Shown: piece after piece, positions 28,634 to 36,525 of the stretch
How the letters are laid out: every line of letters begins with the position of its first letter
Position numbering within the stretch: the first letter of the stretch is position 1
Origin: Pectobacterium peruviense
Lineage (GTDB): Bacteria > Pseudomonadota > Gammaproteobacteria > Enterobacterales > Enterobacteriaceae
Direction: 5' to 3'
Assembly (NCBI RefSeq): GCF_002847345.1
Contig: NZ_LXFV01000007.1
Span: forward strand, 217,602-281,601
DNA length: 64,000 bases
Notes under the pieces: generated by a model
Seen by the model: only the letters and a program-made list of their open reading frames with translations
Databases searched by the model: none
What the model was told of the DNA's origin: nothing
Made by a program: the position numbers and the translations under genes

Positions 28634-29434
28634 TCAATCCTTAACGGGATGCGAAAGAAAAGTGCGAACCCGCTCGGCGTAGGCCGCCGGATTCGCCTGA
28701 TGAGCATTATGACCCGCCAGAGCAACGCTCAGTAACGGCAGGCCATATTGCGCCGCCAGCGTCTGAAATTTCACGTCGCTGGCACCGCATAAGTAAACAA
28801 AAGGTCTCGACAGATACTGGAGACGCTCCGCCAAGAAAGGCTGTCGCCCCAGCGAGGTGGCTTCCAGCATCGCCGCAACAGATGCGCCGTGATTAGTGCT
28901 GCGGCGCGCGATCAGCTGTTCGCGCTGTACTGAGTCAATATCGGCAAAAACCGCCTGCTGATACCAGTCCTGCAACACATCCGGCAGTGGCTCCTGACGA
29001 AAGCGCTGCGCCCAACGTGCATCATGCTGGATACGCTCCGTACGCTGCTCGGGGGTTGGCAAACCGGGGTGTCCGCCTTCAACCAGTAACCCCAGCATAC
29101 CGTCACGATACCCCTCGCAGGCGTGGTACATCGCAACGCGCCCGCCGAGCGAATAGCCCAACAGCCAATAACGCTCGATACCCTGCGCCAGCAGCGTTGC
29201 GGTTAGCTGACGGCTGATATCGGCAAAATCCGCGGTAGCAATGGCTCGCGACGCGCCGTGTCCGGGTAAATCCACCAGCAGCACGGGCCAGTCACGAAAA
29301 AACGGTAGGACAGGCAGCCAGTCTTCACCACTGCCTAATAAACCATGCACGCACACCAGCCACGGCTGCATCGGAGCAACCGCGCCACTCGTCACTTTCC
29401 GGCAGACTAGCCCCTGAAAATCTAGTGAGTCCAC
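28634..29434 (-). CDS. menH: SHCHC synthase MenH
   Basis: Alpha/beta-hydrolase-fold lyase that eliminates pyruvate from SEPHCHC. The nucleophile is in [12 protein letters not shown], with [11 protein letters not shown] at the oxyanion site and a terminal His in AGHNAHQ. GTG at 29434 overlaps the menD stop by 13 bases and gives 266 residues, slightly longer than E. coli; a GTG at 29395 would shorten it. Confidence 0.92.
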   Translation of the reverse strand: MDSLDFQGLVCRKVTSGAVAPMQPWLVCVHGLLGSGEDWLPVLPFFRDWPVLLVDLPGHGASRAIATADFADISRQLTATLLAQGIERYWLLGYSLGGRVAMYHACEGYRDGMLGLLVEGGHPGLPTPEQRTERIQHDARWAQRFRQEPLPDVLQDWYQQAVFADIDSVQREQLIARRSTNHGASVAAMLEATSLGRQPFLAERLQYLSRPFVYLCGASDVKFQTLAAQYGLPLLSVALAGHNAHQANPAAYAERVRTFLSHPVKD

Positions 29435-31104
29435 GCCGCCACCTGCGCGACCAGTTCATTGAGCGTTTCCGCGCCGTCTTTCGGTTCAACCACCACTTCA
29501 AGCAGCGTGACGCCACCCTGAGTCCAGCAATCCGACACCGTGTCCGCCAGCTGTTCCCAGCTTTCGGCTCGCACGTAATTCAGGCCAAACATCGCAGCAG
29601 CATGTCCGAACTCCACATTTTGCGGCATACAGTAAAACGCTTCGCGCTGTGCAACCGGCGTTGGTAGCAGGGAAAATATCTGTCCACCGTTATTGTTCAC
29701 CACGATCAACACTAACGGAGCGGGAGACTGACGCAACAGCGCCAGCGCATTCAAATCGTATAACGCGGAGAGATCGCCGACGATGCCCAACGTCGCTTTC
29801 GCCGTGGCACGCTGTACACCTGCCAGTGTGGAAATCAGGCCATCAATACCGCTGGCTCCTCGATTACCATACACAGGATACCCTTGTGGAAGCTGTGCCA
29901 GCGCATCGATCAGACGTACCACGAGACTGTTGCCGACAAACAGCTGCCCGTCCGGCGGCAAAAGCGCCGGTATTCGCTGCGCCAGCTGCGCTTCACCAAA
30001 GCGGGAAGACAGATGCGCGTCGACCTGCCGCTGCGTTCTATCGGCAATATCCACCAGCAAGTCCGCCCACGGCGTCTGTTTGTCTGCTGGATGCGCCGAC
30101 AGCCATTCGCCAACGTCCGCGACCAGACGGCGACCGCGATGGTGCGCGGGATCCAGTCGTCCCGGCAAATCATCAATTAACCAAAACTCTTGCGGCTGGC
30201 ACTGTTCCTGCCATTGCAGCAGACGTTTTCCGGTCAGGCTTCCACCGAACTGTAGGACGATTTCCGCCTGCCGTAACAGACTCGCCGCTTCAGGGTGTGC
30301 CAGCCAAATATCTGCACAGGGTAACGGCTGCCCACTTTGCGACAGAACATCACCAATCAGCGGCCAGCCCAGTTCGTTCGCCCACGCAGCAAGACGCGTG
30401 CCTTGTTCAGAGCTAACGCGACCAGCGAGAATGACGCCACGTTTCTGCCGCCACTGCGGCCAGTCTGGCTGCACCACCAGCGAACTCTGGCGCATTTCAC
30501 GCAGCCAAGGCTCGCGGCTATTCCACCAGTCGCCCAGCGTCATTAGCCAGTCCTGATAAGCCGTGCCGTCATCGGCACCATAAAGTGGTTCAGCAAAGGG
30601 GCAATTAATGTGCAACGCGCCGTGCGTAAGCCGCGCCATAGCACTATCCACAGAGGAAACCAGCCAGGTGGCCGGAATATCGGGCGTAGGGCGCGGTAAA
30701 TCCAGCGCCAGCGTAGGGTGTGAGGCATACAGTGCATGCTGACGAATCGCCTGATTCGCACCGCAGTCAATCAGCTCCGGCGGGCGGTCAGCCGTCAGAA
30801 CGACCAGCCGTTCACCAGTCAGCCCGGCTTCAATGATTGCGGGATAGAGATTCGCGGCAGCCGTGCCGGATGTCACGATAATCGCAACAGGTTCACGCGA
30901 GGCTTTTGCCAGCCCCAGCGCAAGATGCCCGAGCCCTCGCTCATCGAAATGCGTATGGCAAATCAGCGCATGATTATCCGCCGCGGACAGCGTCAGCGGG
31001 GTGGAGCGAGAACCAGGCGCGATGCAGATATGCCGGACACCGTGGCGGGTCAGCGATTCCAGCAATAATGTAGCCCAGCGGCGATTAAATACACTTGTTG
31101 ACAT
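29422..31104 (-). CDS. menD: SEPHCHC synthase MenD
   Basis: Thiamine-diphosphate enzyme (560 residues) joining 2-oxoglutarate and isochorismate. The N-terminal cofactor Glu is in [13 protein letters not shown], and the ThDP-binding [15 protein letters not shown]...NNNGG pattern lies in the last third. RASGIDG-type sequence ([10 protein letters not shown]) is conserved. Menaquinone made here serves the hydrogenase-2 system in the same window. It is separated from menF by 288 bp that include an ERIC. Confidence 0.96.
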   Translation of the reverse strand: MSTSVFNRRWATLLLESLTRHGVRHICIAPGSRSTPLTLSAADNHALICHTHFDERGLGHLALGLAKASREPVAIIVTSGTAAANLYPAIIEAGLTGERLVVLTADRPPELIDCGANQAIRQHALYASHPTLALDLPRPTPDIPATWLVSSVDSAMARLTHGALHINCPFAEPLYGADDGTAYQDWLMTLGDWWNSREPWLREMRQSSLVVQPDWPQWRQKRGVILAGRVSSEQGTRLAAWANELGWPLIGDVLSQSGQPLPCADIWLAHPEAASLLRQAEIVLQFGGSLTGKRLLQWQEQCQPQEFWLIDDLPGRLDPAHHRGRRLVADVGEWLSAHPADKQTPWADLLVDIADRTQRQVDAHLSSRFGEAQLAQRIPALLPPDGQLFVGNSLVVRLIDALAQLPQGYPVYGNRGASGIDGLISTLAGVQRATAKATLGIVGDLSALYDLNALALLRQSPAPLVLIVVNNNGGQIFSLLPTPVAQREAFYCMPQNVEFGHAAAMFGLNYVRAESWEQLADTVSDCWTQGGVTLLEVVVEPKDGAETLNELVAQVAAWTH

Positions 31105-31132
31105 GATGGACTCAACAACTCAGGTTGCAGGT

Positions 31133-31258
31133 TATTCCCGTCATACTTCAAGCTGCATGTACGTTGGCTTCTCTTACTCGCCCCAGCCACTTACTGATGT
31201 AAGCTCCTGGGAGTCGTGCACTCGCCGCCTGCCTGCAACTCTAATTATTTAGGGTATA
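31133..31258. repeat. ERIC element between menF and menD (126 bp)
   Basis: Begins TATTCCCGTCATACTTCAAG, has the core CCCCAGCCACTTACTGATGT then AAGCTCCTGGGAG, and ends CTAATTATTTAGGGTATA. It lies in the 288-bp gap between two co-directional men genes, upstream of the menD start on its strand. Confidence 0.92.
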
Positions 31259-31392
31259 GCAAATAATAATGATCAAACTGTTGGTGGCCTGGTTGCCCTT
31301 CAACGACTATCGCGATCAGCCTTATTATATTTTTTTTTACTACGCTGACTTTGATATAAACCAGTACCTGACACAACAATCATAAAACAAAA

Positions 31393-32715
31393 CTATGACA
31401 TATCACCGTCTAGCAGGGATCTCAGCCCAGCGGCTTTGTTTTCTAACTCCTGCCATTCTTGTTCTGGATCAGAACCCGCCACAATTCCGGCGCCGGCATA
31501 AAGTGTCAAAACATGATCCCGCACCTCGGCCGAACGTAGCGCCACGCTGAATTCAGACTGCTGACGGGAAAGATAACCCGCAGAACCCGCATACCAGCGA
31601 CGCTCAAACGGTTCATGCGCCGCAATAAAACGGCGCGCTTCTTGCCGCGGTAACCCCGCTACCGCCGCCGTAGGCTGCAATGCATCGAGGCACGCGCTAT
31701 CAGAAGCGGTGCGTAACGTGGCATGAATGGTACGACGCAAATGCTGCACCTTGCGCAGACGCACAATTTCCGGCGGCATCACATCCAGCGACAGCGCCGA
31801 CTGCTGTAACCGCTGGCAAATATCATCCACCACCAACATGTTCTCATGCTGATTTTTAGTGTCCTTCATCAGCCAGCTAGCCAGCTCAGCGGCTTTAAGC
31901 ACATTACGATCGCTTGCGACCGTTCCTGCCAACGCTTCCGTTTCCAGTTCTCTCCCCCGTCGGCGATAGAGCCGCTCAGGGCTAGAACCGAGAAACGCAT
32001 GACGCGCATCGTGCGCCAGCATGAAATGGAAACAGTGGTGATTCGCCGCACGACTGGCGGCCATAAAGGTGGTTGCCTGAAGCGACTGTGTGAGCGTTAG
32101 CGTGGTTGCGCGCGCCAGAACGACCTTTTCCATCAGCCCGGCTTTAATGTCATGCAGCGCCCGCTGGAGTAAATCAATCCACCCCTGGCGCTCCGGCTGG
32201 TGCCCGACGGATTGCACTTCCGCATGCAAAATAGGCAGTGACGCTGGTGGCAGCAGCAGGTTAATAAATGCCGAGGCTTCATCGGCATCCTGCTGTAATG
32301 ACGTTTCACTGAACAGGTTAATACTCAGGCTGAGCGTATCATCCTGACGTCGCAGCTCTGCCCGAGGCAAAAACAGATAGCCAGGTGATGAGGTACTACC
32401 TTCTTTTATCTGATTAAACGCGTTCAATCCCCAGATGCGCACATCGGGATCGCACTGCTGCTGAACGAGGAATGCCTCAGCATCCTGAAGATGATGAAAT
32501 CCACACACCTTGCCGCAAACGGCGGTTTCTTCACGATCCTGACGGTGCTGCCAATAGAATTGGGGGTACACTGGCTGGGTCGCCAGCCACGGTAGTAGCT
32601 CAGACGCCTCGCTGAGAGTTAAGGAACGCGTTATTTGTCTGAAACCTGCGCGTTCAGGCTGTGGCTCGCGCAAATCCTGCTGCAAATGCCGCAGCAAGTC
32701 GGAAAGTTGTTTCAC
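31393..32715 (-). CDS. menF: Menaquinone-specific isochorismate synthase MenF
   Basis: Chorismate-utilising enzyme (440 residues) making isochorismate, the first committed step. The family's catalytic Lys (KVVLARATTLTL), ALAGTVASDR and the C-terminal YAGAGIVAGSDPEQEWQE segment are clear. It heads the men cluster, with its promoter expected upstream of 32715. Confidence 0.94.
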   Translation of the reverse strand: MKQLSDLLRHLQQDLREPQPERAGFRQITRSLTLSEASELLPWLATQPVYPQFYWQHRQDREETAVCGKVCGFHHLQDAEAFLVQQQCDPDVRIWGLNAFNQIKEGSTSSPGYLFLPRAELRRQDDTLSLSINLFSETSLQQDADEASAFINLLLPPASLPILHAEVQSVGHQPERQGWIDLLQRALHDIKAGLMEKVVLARATTLTLTQSLQATTFMAASRAANHHCFHFMLAHDARHAFLGSSPERLYRRRGRELETEALAGTVASDRNVLKAAELASWLMKDTKNQHENMLVVDDICQRLQQSALSLDVMPPEIVRLRKVQHLRRTIHATLRTASDSACLDALQPTAAVAGLPRQEARRFIAAHEPFERRWYAGSAGYLSRQQSEFSVALRSAEVRDHVLTLYAGAGIVAGSDPEQEWQELENKAAGLRSLLDGDMS

Positions 32716-33137
32716 CGTTACCCCGGAGACCTAACACAAAGTAGGGGATTATACGGGAAAAAAACACGTCGTGGGTGAGAGGTTATTCAAGACCAAGAGG
32801 CTACCTTCAGCAGAGTACGCCCGATCGCATTTTTTATGACGTGCCATCTCTGGTCGCCACCCTTACGGGCATGACAATAACGGTGAGCACAACCTGAAAT
32901 CGCATCAAATAACAAAACTGAGCGCGTGCATCGCACTAAAATCCCACTCCATCATCATTATTGCTTCAATTTGACTGATTTCTTTTGCCGATTATCTAAT
33001 CGGCATTTTTTTTACAGTGTTCCAGGCCAAGCACTTCGCTGAACGCCCCCATCCGTGTTACGACGATCCGATGTGCCAGCCTAAATTTATCAAGCCAGCG
33101 CAGCGGTTTCCGCCATCATAGACGTACACTGCCCCAC
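32716..33137. other. 422-bp spacer upstream of menF with an orphan plus-strand terminator
   Basis: Holds the menF promoter region on the minus strand and the 3' flank of the SDR pseudogene. A good plus-strand intrinsic terminator (32987-33013) lies in it with no plus-strand gene upstream. No coding frame is supported. Confidence 0.6.
32987..33013 (+). terminator. Orphan rho-independent terminator
   Basis: GCCGATT-atct-AATCGGC stem followed by A and eight T residues. The base run before the stem is T-rich rather than A-rich, so it functions on the plus strand only. No plus-strand gene precedes it within the spacer. Confidence 0.7.
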
Positions 33138-33570
33138 CGTCAGATAATGCCACCATTGGCAAACACGGTTTGACCGTTCACCCACCCGCCGTCGTTACTG
33201 CAAAGCGTAGAGATGACGTTGGCAATATCTTCTGGTTCAGCCAATCGCTTGTGCGGCGTGCGCTGGGCAAAACCAGCAATTTGCTGCGGCGTCTTGCCAT
33301 CGGTGAAGATAGTCGTGTTGACCAATCCCGGAGCAATGGCATTGACCGAAATCATGCGGCCTTCCAATTCCTTGGCAGTGGCTGCGCCGATCCCGTAACC
33401 AATGCGACTTTTCCAGTAGCCGGCTTGGGTTGTGCGGCTTGAGCTCCGCTACTCGCCGTACCCATTAACAGCACGGCTGGCGCTGCCATGGCGGCGGCGG
33501 TCAGGATCTTGCGTCTGGAAAGGCTAGCCTCACCAGAACGAACGGGATTGTTGAAATCTTGTGTGGACAT
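33138..33570 (-). pseudogene. SDR oxidoreductase with signal peptide, internally deleted
   Basis: The 5' part (ATG 33570, reading MSTQDFNN) encodes a Tat-like signal (SRRKILTAAAMAAPAVLLMG, then a cleavage region ending AQA) and the start of an SDR (GKVALVTGS). The frame then fails within a few codons. In the shifted frame the sequence continues as GIGAATAKELE and jumps directly to GRMISVNAIAPG, the second half of an SDR that ends ANGGII. The Rossmann middle, including the catalytic YxxxK, is lost (about 140 residues by family comparison). Two deletions, one frame-shifting, mark it as dead. Confidence 0.85.
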
Positions 33571-33635
33571 AACGAAATCCTTCACCATTGATTTGAGATT
33601 GCGGCAGAGAGCGATACCGCCTGTATGAGGACGGT

Positions 33636-34406
33636 TTATTTGCCCTTAGCGCGCTGCTGAGTTGCCCGCACGTTGATCAAATCAAACACCTGTTCGAAGC
33701 GCCCTTCACGCTCAGCCAAGCGTTGCAGTTGAGCGCGCTTCACAACGATCTCGTTTGGCGTCGGTTGCTCGCAAAATAGTGCCATAACTTCATCGATGTA
33801 TGCGTTGAGAGGCATGTAACCTTCGCGATCCGACTGACCGGGCGTGAGCTCGGTTTGGATACCCGGTGGCACGAGTTCGATGACTTCCACCTGATCCACA
33901 AGCTGATGCCGCAATGACAGGGTGTAGAAGTGAACGGCAGCCTTAGTCGCGCTATAAACCGCCGCATCAGCGCGCGGAACGAAAGCCAGACCGGAAGACA
34001 CATTAACGATTGCTGAATTCTGTTGGCTCTTCAGGTGATCGATAAAGGCATTTGTGAAGCGGATAGGCCCAAGCACATTCGTAGTAACCTGCGCCTGCGC
34101 ATCGCACAGATCGCTTCTAGTACTCAGATCGTCGTAACGCATGATGCCAGCATTGTTAATCAGGATGTTGAGGGATGGATATTCCGTCACGATCCGCTGT
34201 GCAAACGCATTGATAGCCTTGGGATCATCGATATCTAATTCGAACGCGTGCATATTTTGTCGTCCATCGATCGTCTCCTGCAGGAGAGAAGCTCGCCGAC
34301 CCGTCACAATGACCGTATTGCCGAGATCGTTGAAACGCTGTGCGAGCTCGCGACCAATGCCGGAACCCCCTCCCGTAATGAGTATTGTGTTATTTGCCGT
34401 TTGCAT
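33636..34406 (-). CDS. SDR family oxidoreductase (DltE-like)
   Basis: NAD(P)-binding short-chain dehydrogenase of 256 residues. Motifs: TGGGSGIG (residues 11-18), NNAG, catalytic Ser in NVSSGLAF and YSATKAA. The resemblance is to DltE-type or HxlR-linked SDRs; the substrate is unknown. It is divergent from a HxlR regulator with an operator-like palindrome in between, a common pairing where the regulator controls the reductase. Confidence 0.88.
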   Translation of the reverse strand: MQTANNTILITGGGSGIGRELAQRFNDLGNTVIVTGRRASLLQETIDGRQNMHAFELDIDDPKAINAFAQRIVTEYPSLNILINNAGIMRYDDLSTRSDLCDAQAQVTTNVLGPIRFTNAFIDHLKSQQNSAIVNVSSGLAFVPRADAAVYSATKAAVHFYTLSLRHQLVDQVEVIELVPPGIQTELTPGQSDREGYMPLNAYIDEVMALFCEQPTPNEIVVKRAQLQRLAEREGRFEQVFDLINVRATQQRAKGK

Positions 34407-34783
34407 AATTAGCTTTCCCCTTCTCGTTTACATTCAGGAACTATCTCTTTTAAATTCAGGCGCTATGCAGCCGCATAGTCGATGCCCGTCTTCCGACAGT
34501 ATTCGTGCGTAATAGGGCACAACGTCGCAGTTCGACGAAACAGGGCTGCGCACAAATGCCAGACGCACTTTTCTACTGGAAAGCGGGTAGGCTTCAAAGA
34601 ATAAGCACCTCACAAACTTTTGGGAAGTAGGCACCATAAAGTGCAATACTTACCAAATAGTAAGCGTAGAGAATACGGGCTTTAAGGAACTTCGATACTT
34701 GACTATCGACACTCCGATACGCAAACTTCGGGAAAGAAAAGCACCATAATGATCTCCATTACCCACAAGAAAGAGAGTGACCT
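34407..34783. other. 377-bp divergent spacer between SDR and HxlR genes
   Basis: Contains two inverted repeats: a HxlR-type palindrome at 34648-34665 and TCGATA-cttgac-TATCGA at 34692-34709. No coding frame is supported; a 70-codon minus-strand frame at 34434-34646 lacks recognisable features. Confidence 0.6.
34648..34665. promoter_or_regulatory. Probable HxlR-family operator
   Basis: ACTTACC-aaat-AGTAAGC, a near-perfect palindrome of the CTTAC-N6-GTAAG type often found next to HxlR regulators that control divergent SDR genes. Regulator identity is inferred from position. Confidence 0.55.
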
Positions 34784-35203
34784 ATGAGCATCGACTTCGC
34801 TAAATACTCAGAAGTCCAGAGAAAGCTTTCATCAGCGACGAAGCAGGATCCACGAGTAGAAGCACTGGTTAACGAAGTGATCGGCCGAGTAGCGGACAAA
34901 TGGACGATGTTCATCCTTGAGGTTCTGGCTGAAAACGGGGAACTGCGCTTCACACAATTAGCAAAGAAAGTAGCAGGAATCAGCCAGAAAATGCTGACAC
35001 AAACCCTGCGTGAGATGGAACGTGAAGGGTTAGTGATCCGCACCGTACATCCCGTTATCCCGCCAAAAGTGGAGTACCGCCTGACGGATCTCGGTCTTGG
35101 GCTTGGAGCGGCGTTCTGTGGCGTGTGGGTGTGGGCTGAGCAAAACCTTGAAGTCATCGAGCAAGCCCGTGCCACATTCGATCTGCAAGCCAAAAGCAGC
35201 TAA
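34784..35203 (+). CDS. HxlR family winged-helix regulator
   Basis: 139-residue DNA-binding protein with the HxlR core VADKWTMFILEVL, FTQLAKKVAGISQKMLTQTLREMEREGLV and YRLTDLG. The redox cysteine that often precedes the helix in this family (as in CPV...) is absent; the only Cys is in AAFCGVW, so simple thiol sensing as in YodB or HypR is less likely. Divergent from the SDR gene, which it probably regulates. Confidence 0.9.
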   Translation: MSIDFAKYSEVQRKLSSATKQDPRVEALVNEVIGRVADKWTMFILEVLAENGELRFTQLAKKVAGISQKMLTQTLREMEREGLVIRTVHPVIPPKVEYRLTDLGLGLGAAFCGVWVWAEQNLEVIEQARATFDLQAKSS

Positions 35204-35339
35204 GGCTGCACGAAGGGGAGTAGCCAGCAAAGTTTGTTGTCAATTATAGGCGTGATGAGCACCACGATTCTTTTCATTCAGACTGCTAATTATGGTAAAA
35301 ATAGGCCCTTGTTACGTCGACCGGATAGCCTCATTCAGG

Positions 35340-36509
35340 ATGAGTACAACACTGAATTCCAACCCGTTATGCAGTAATCAGAATCTGCCAGGCAAAAAAG
35401 CACAGGCAGCGACACGTATCGTTTTCTTTGTTGCAGGCTTTGCCATGGCGTCCTGGGCACCGTTAGTGCCGTTTGTTAAAACGCGACTGGCTATCAGCGA
35501 TGCCTCTCTGGGGATGTTGCTGCTTTCTCTCGGGATTGGATCACTGTTGGCCATGCCACTCACCGGTTTTCTCACCAGCAAGCTGGGATGCCGCAGCGTT
35601 ATTTTGCTGGCAAGTGCACTGCTTTGTCTGGTGTTGCCCGCACTGACGCAGGCAGAGACACTGCCTATGATGGCGATCGTGCTACTCTTTTTTGGCGCGT
35701 CCATCGGTATGATCGATGTCGCGATGAATATCCAGGCTATCATCGTGGAACGTGCCAGCGGCCGAGCTATGATGTCTGGCTTTCATGGTTTCTTTAGCGT
35801 CGGGGGGATTATCGGGGCTGGTGGCGTCAGCGCCCTGCTGTGGCTTGGCCTGTCTCCACTGATGGCTATTCTGGCTATTGTCGCCCTCATGCTGATATTC
35901 ATGACAACCGCGCACAAGCACCTGTTGCGCACCACGAATCAAGATAGCAGCGGCCCACTGTTTGTTATTCCACGCGGTTGGGTGATGTTCATTGGCTCAC
36001 TGTGCTTCATTATGTTCTTAGCCGAAGGTTCCATACTGGATTGGAGCGCCCTCTTTTTAACGGTTGAACGCAACCTGAGCGGCGCGCAAGCGGGCATGGG
36101 CTATGCCGCGTTTTCCGTGGCAATGACGCTGGGCAGGCTGAATGGTGACCGCATCGTTAATGCGCTTGGACGCTACGCCATTCTTACCGGTGGCAGCCTC
36201 TGTGCTGCTCTCGGTCTGGTGTTAACGATCAGCATTGATAACCCAATCACCGCTATTCTTGGCTTCGTTATGGTCGGTATCGGCGCATCCAATGTGGTAC
36301 CAATCCTTTTCAGCGCCGCGGGGAATCAAAAAATCATGCCGCCAAATTTGGCCATCGCTTCTATTACAACGGTAGGCTATGCAGGTATTCTGATCGGCCC
36401 GACCATTCTCGGTTTTATTGCCCAGTTCAGCAATCTAGCCACCGCATTCGGGTTTGTCGCACTGCTGTTGCTTGCCGTCAGCGCCAGCGCGCGTGCCGTA
36501 ATCCGCTAA
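35340..36509 (+). CDS. MFS transporter (YbjJ-like)
   Basis: Major-facilitator permease of about 389 residues with 12 hydrophobic segments. Conserved parts include GFAMASWAPLVPFVK, FHGFFSVGGIIGAG and LAEGSILDWSALFL, resembling E. coli YbjJ and fucose-permease-like members. Substrate unknown. The start is ambiguous: ATG 35340 gives a normal N-terminus, while an ATG at 35292 would add 16 residues. It ends 16 bp before rcsD and may be read into it. Confidence 0.82.
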   Translation: MSTTLNSNPLCSNQNLPGKKAQAATRIVFFVAGFAMASWAPLVPFVKTRLAISDASLGMLLLSLGIGSLLAMPLTGFLTSKLGCRSVILLASALLCLVLPALTQAETLPMMAIVLLFFGASIGMIDVAMNIQAIIVERASGRAMMSGFHGFFSVGGIIGAGGVSALLWLGLSPLMAILAIVALMLIFMTTAHKHLLRTTNQDSSGPLFVIPRGWVMFIGSLCFIMFLAEGSILDWSALFLTVERNLSGAQAGMGYAAFSVAMTLGRLNGDRIVNALGRYAILTGGSLCAALGLVLTISIDNPITAILGFVMVGIGASNVVPILFSAAGNQKIMPPNLAIASITTVGYAGILIGPTILGFIAQFSNLATAFGFVALLLLAVSASARAVIR

Positions 36510-36525
36510 TCAGGAGCGTTAATTG

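Noticed and set aside
29649..30556. Two long plus-strand frames (about 255 codons each)
   Set aside because: Both are shadows of menD with Arg/Pro/Ser-rich composition.
34434..34646. 70-codon minus-strand frame in the SDR/HxlR spacer
   Set aside because: No motif, no ribosome site, and it overlaps the promoter region.
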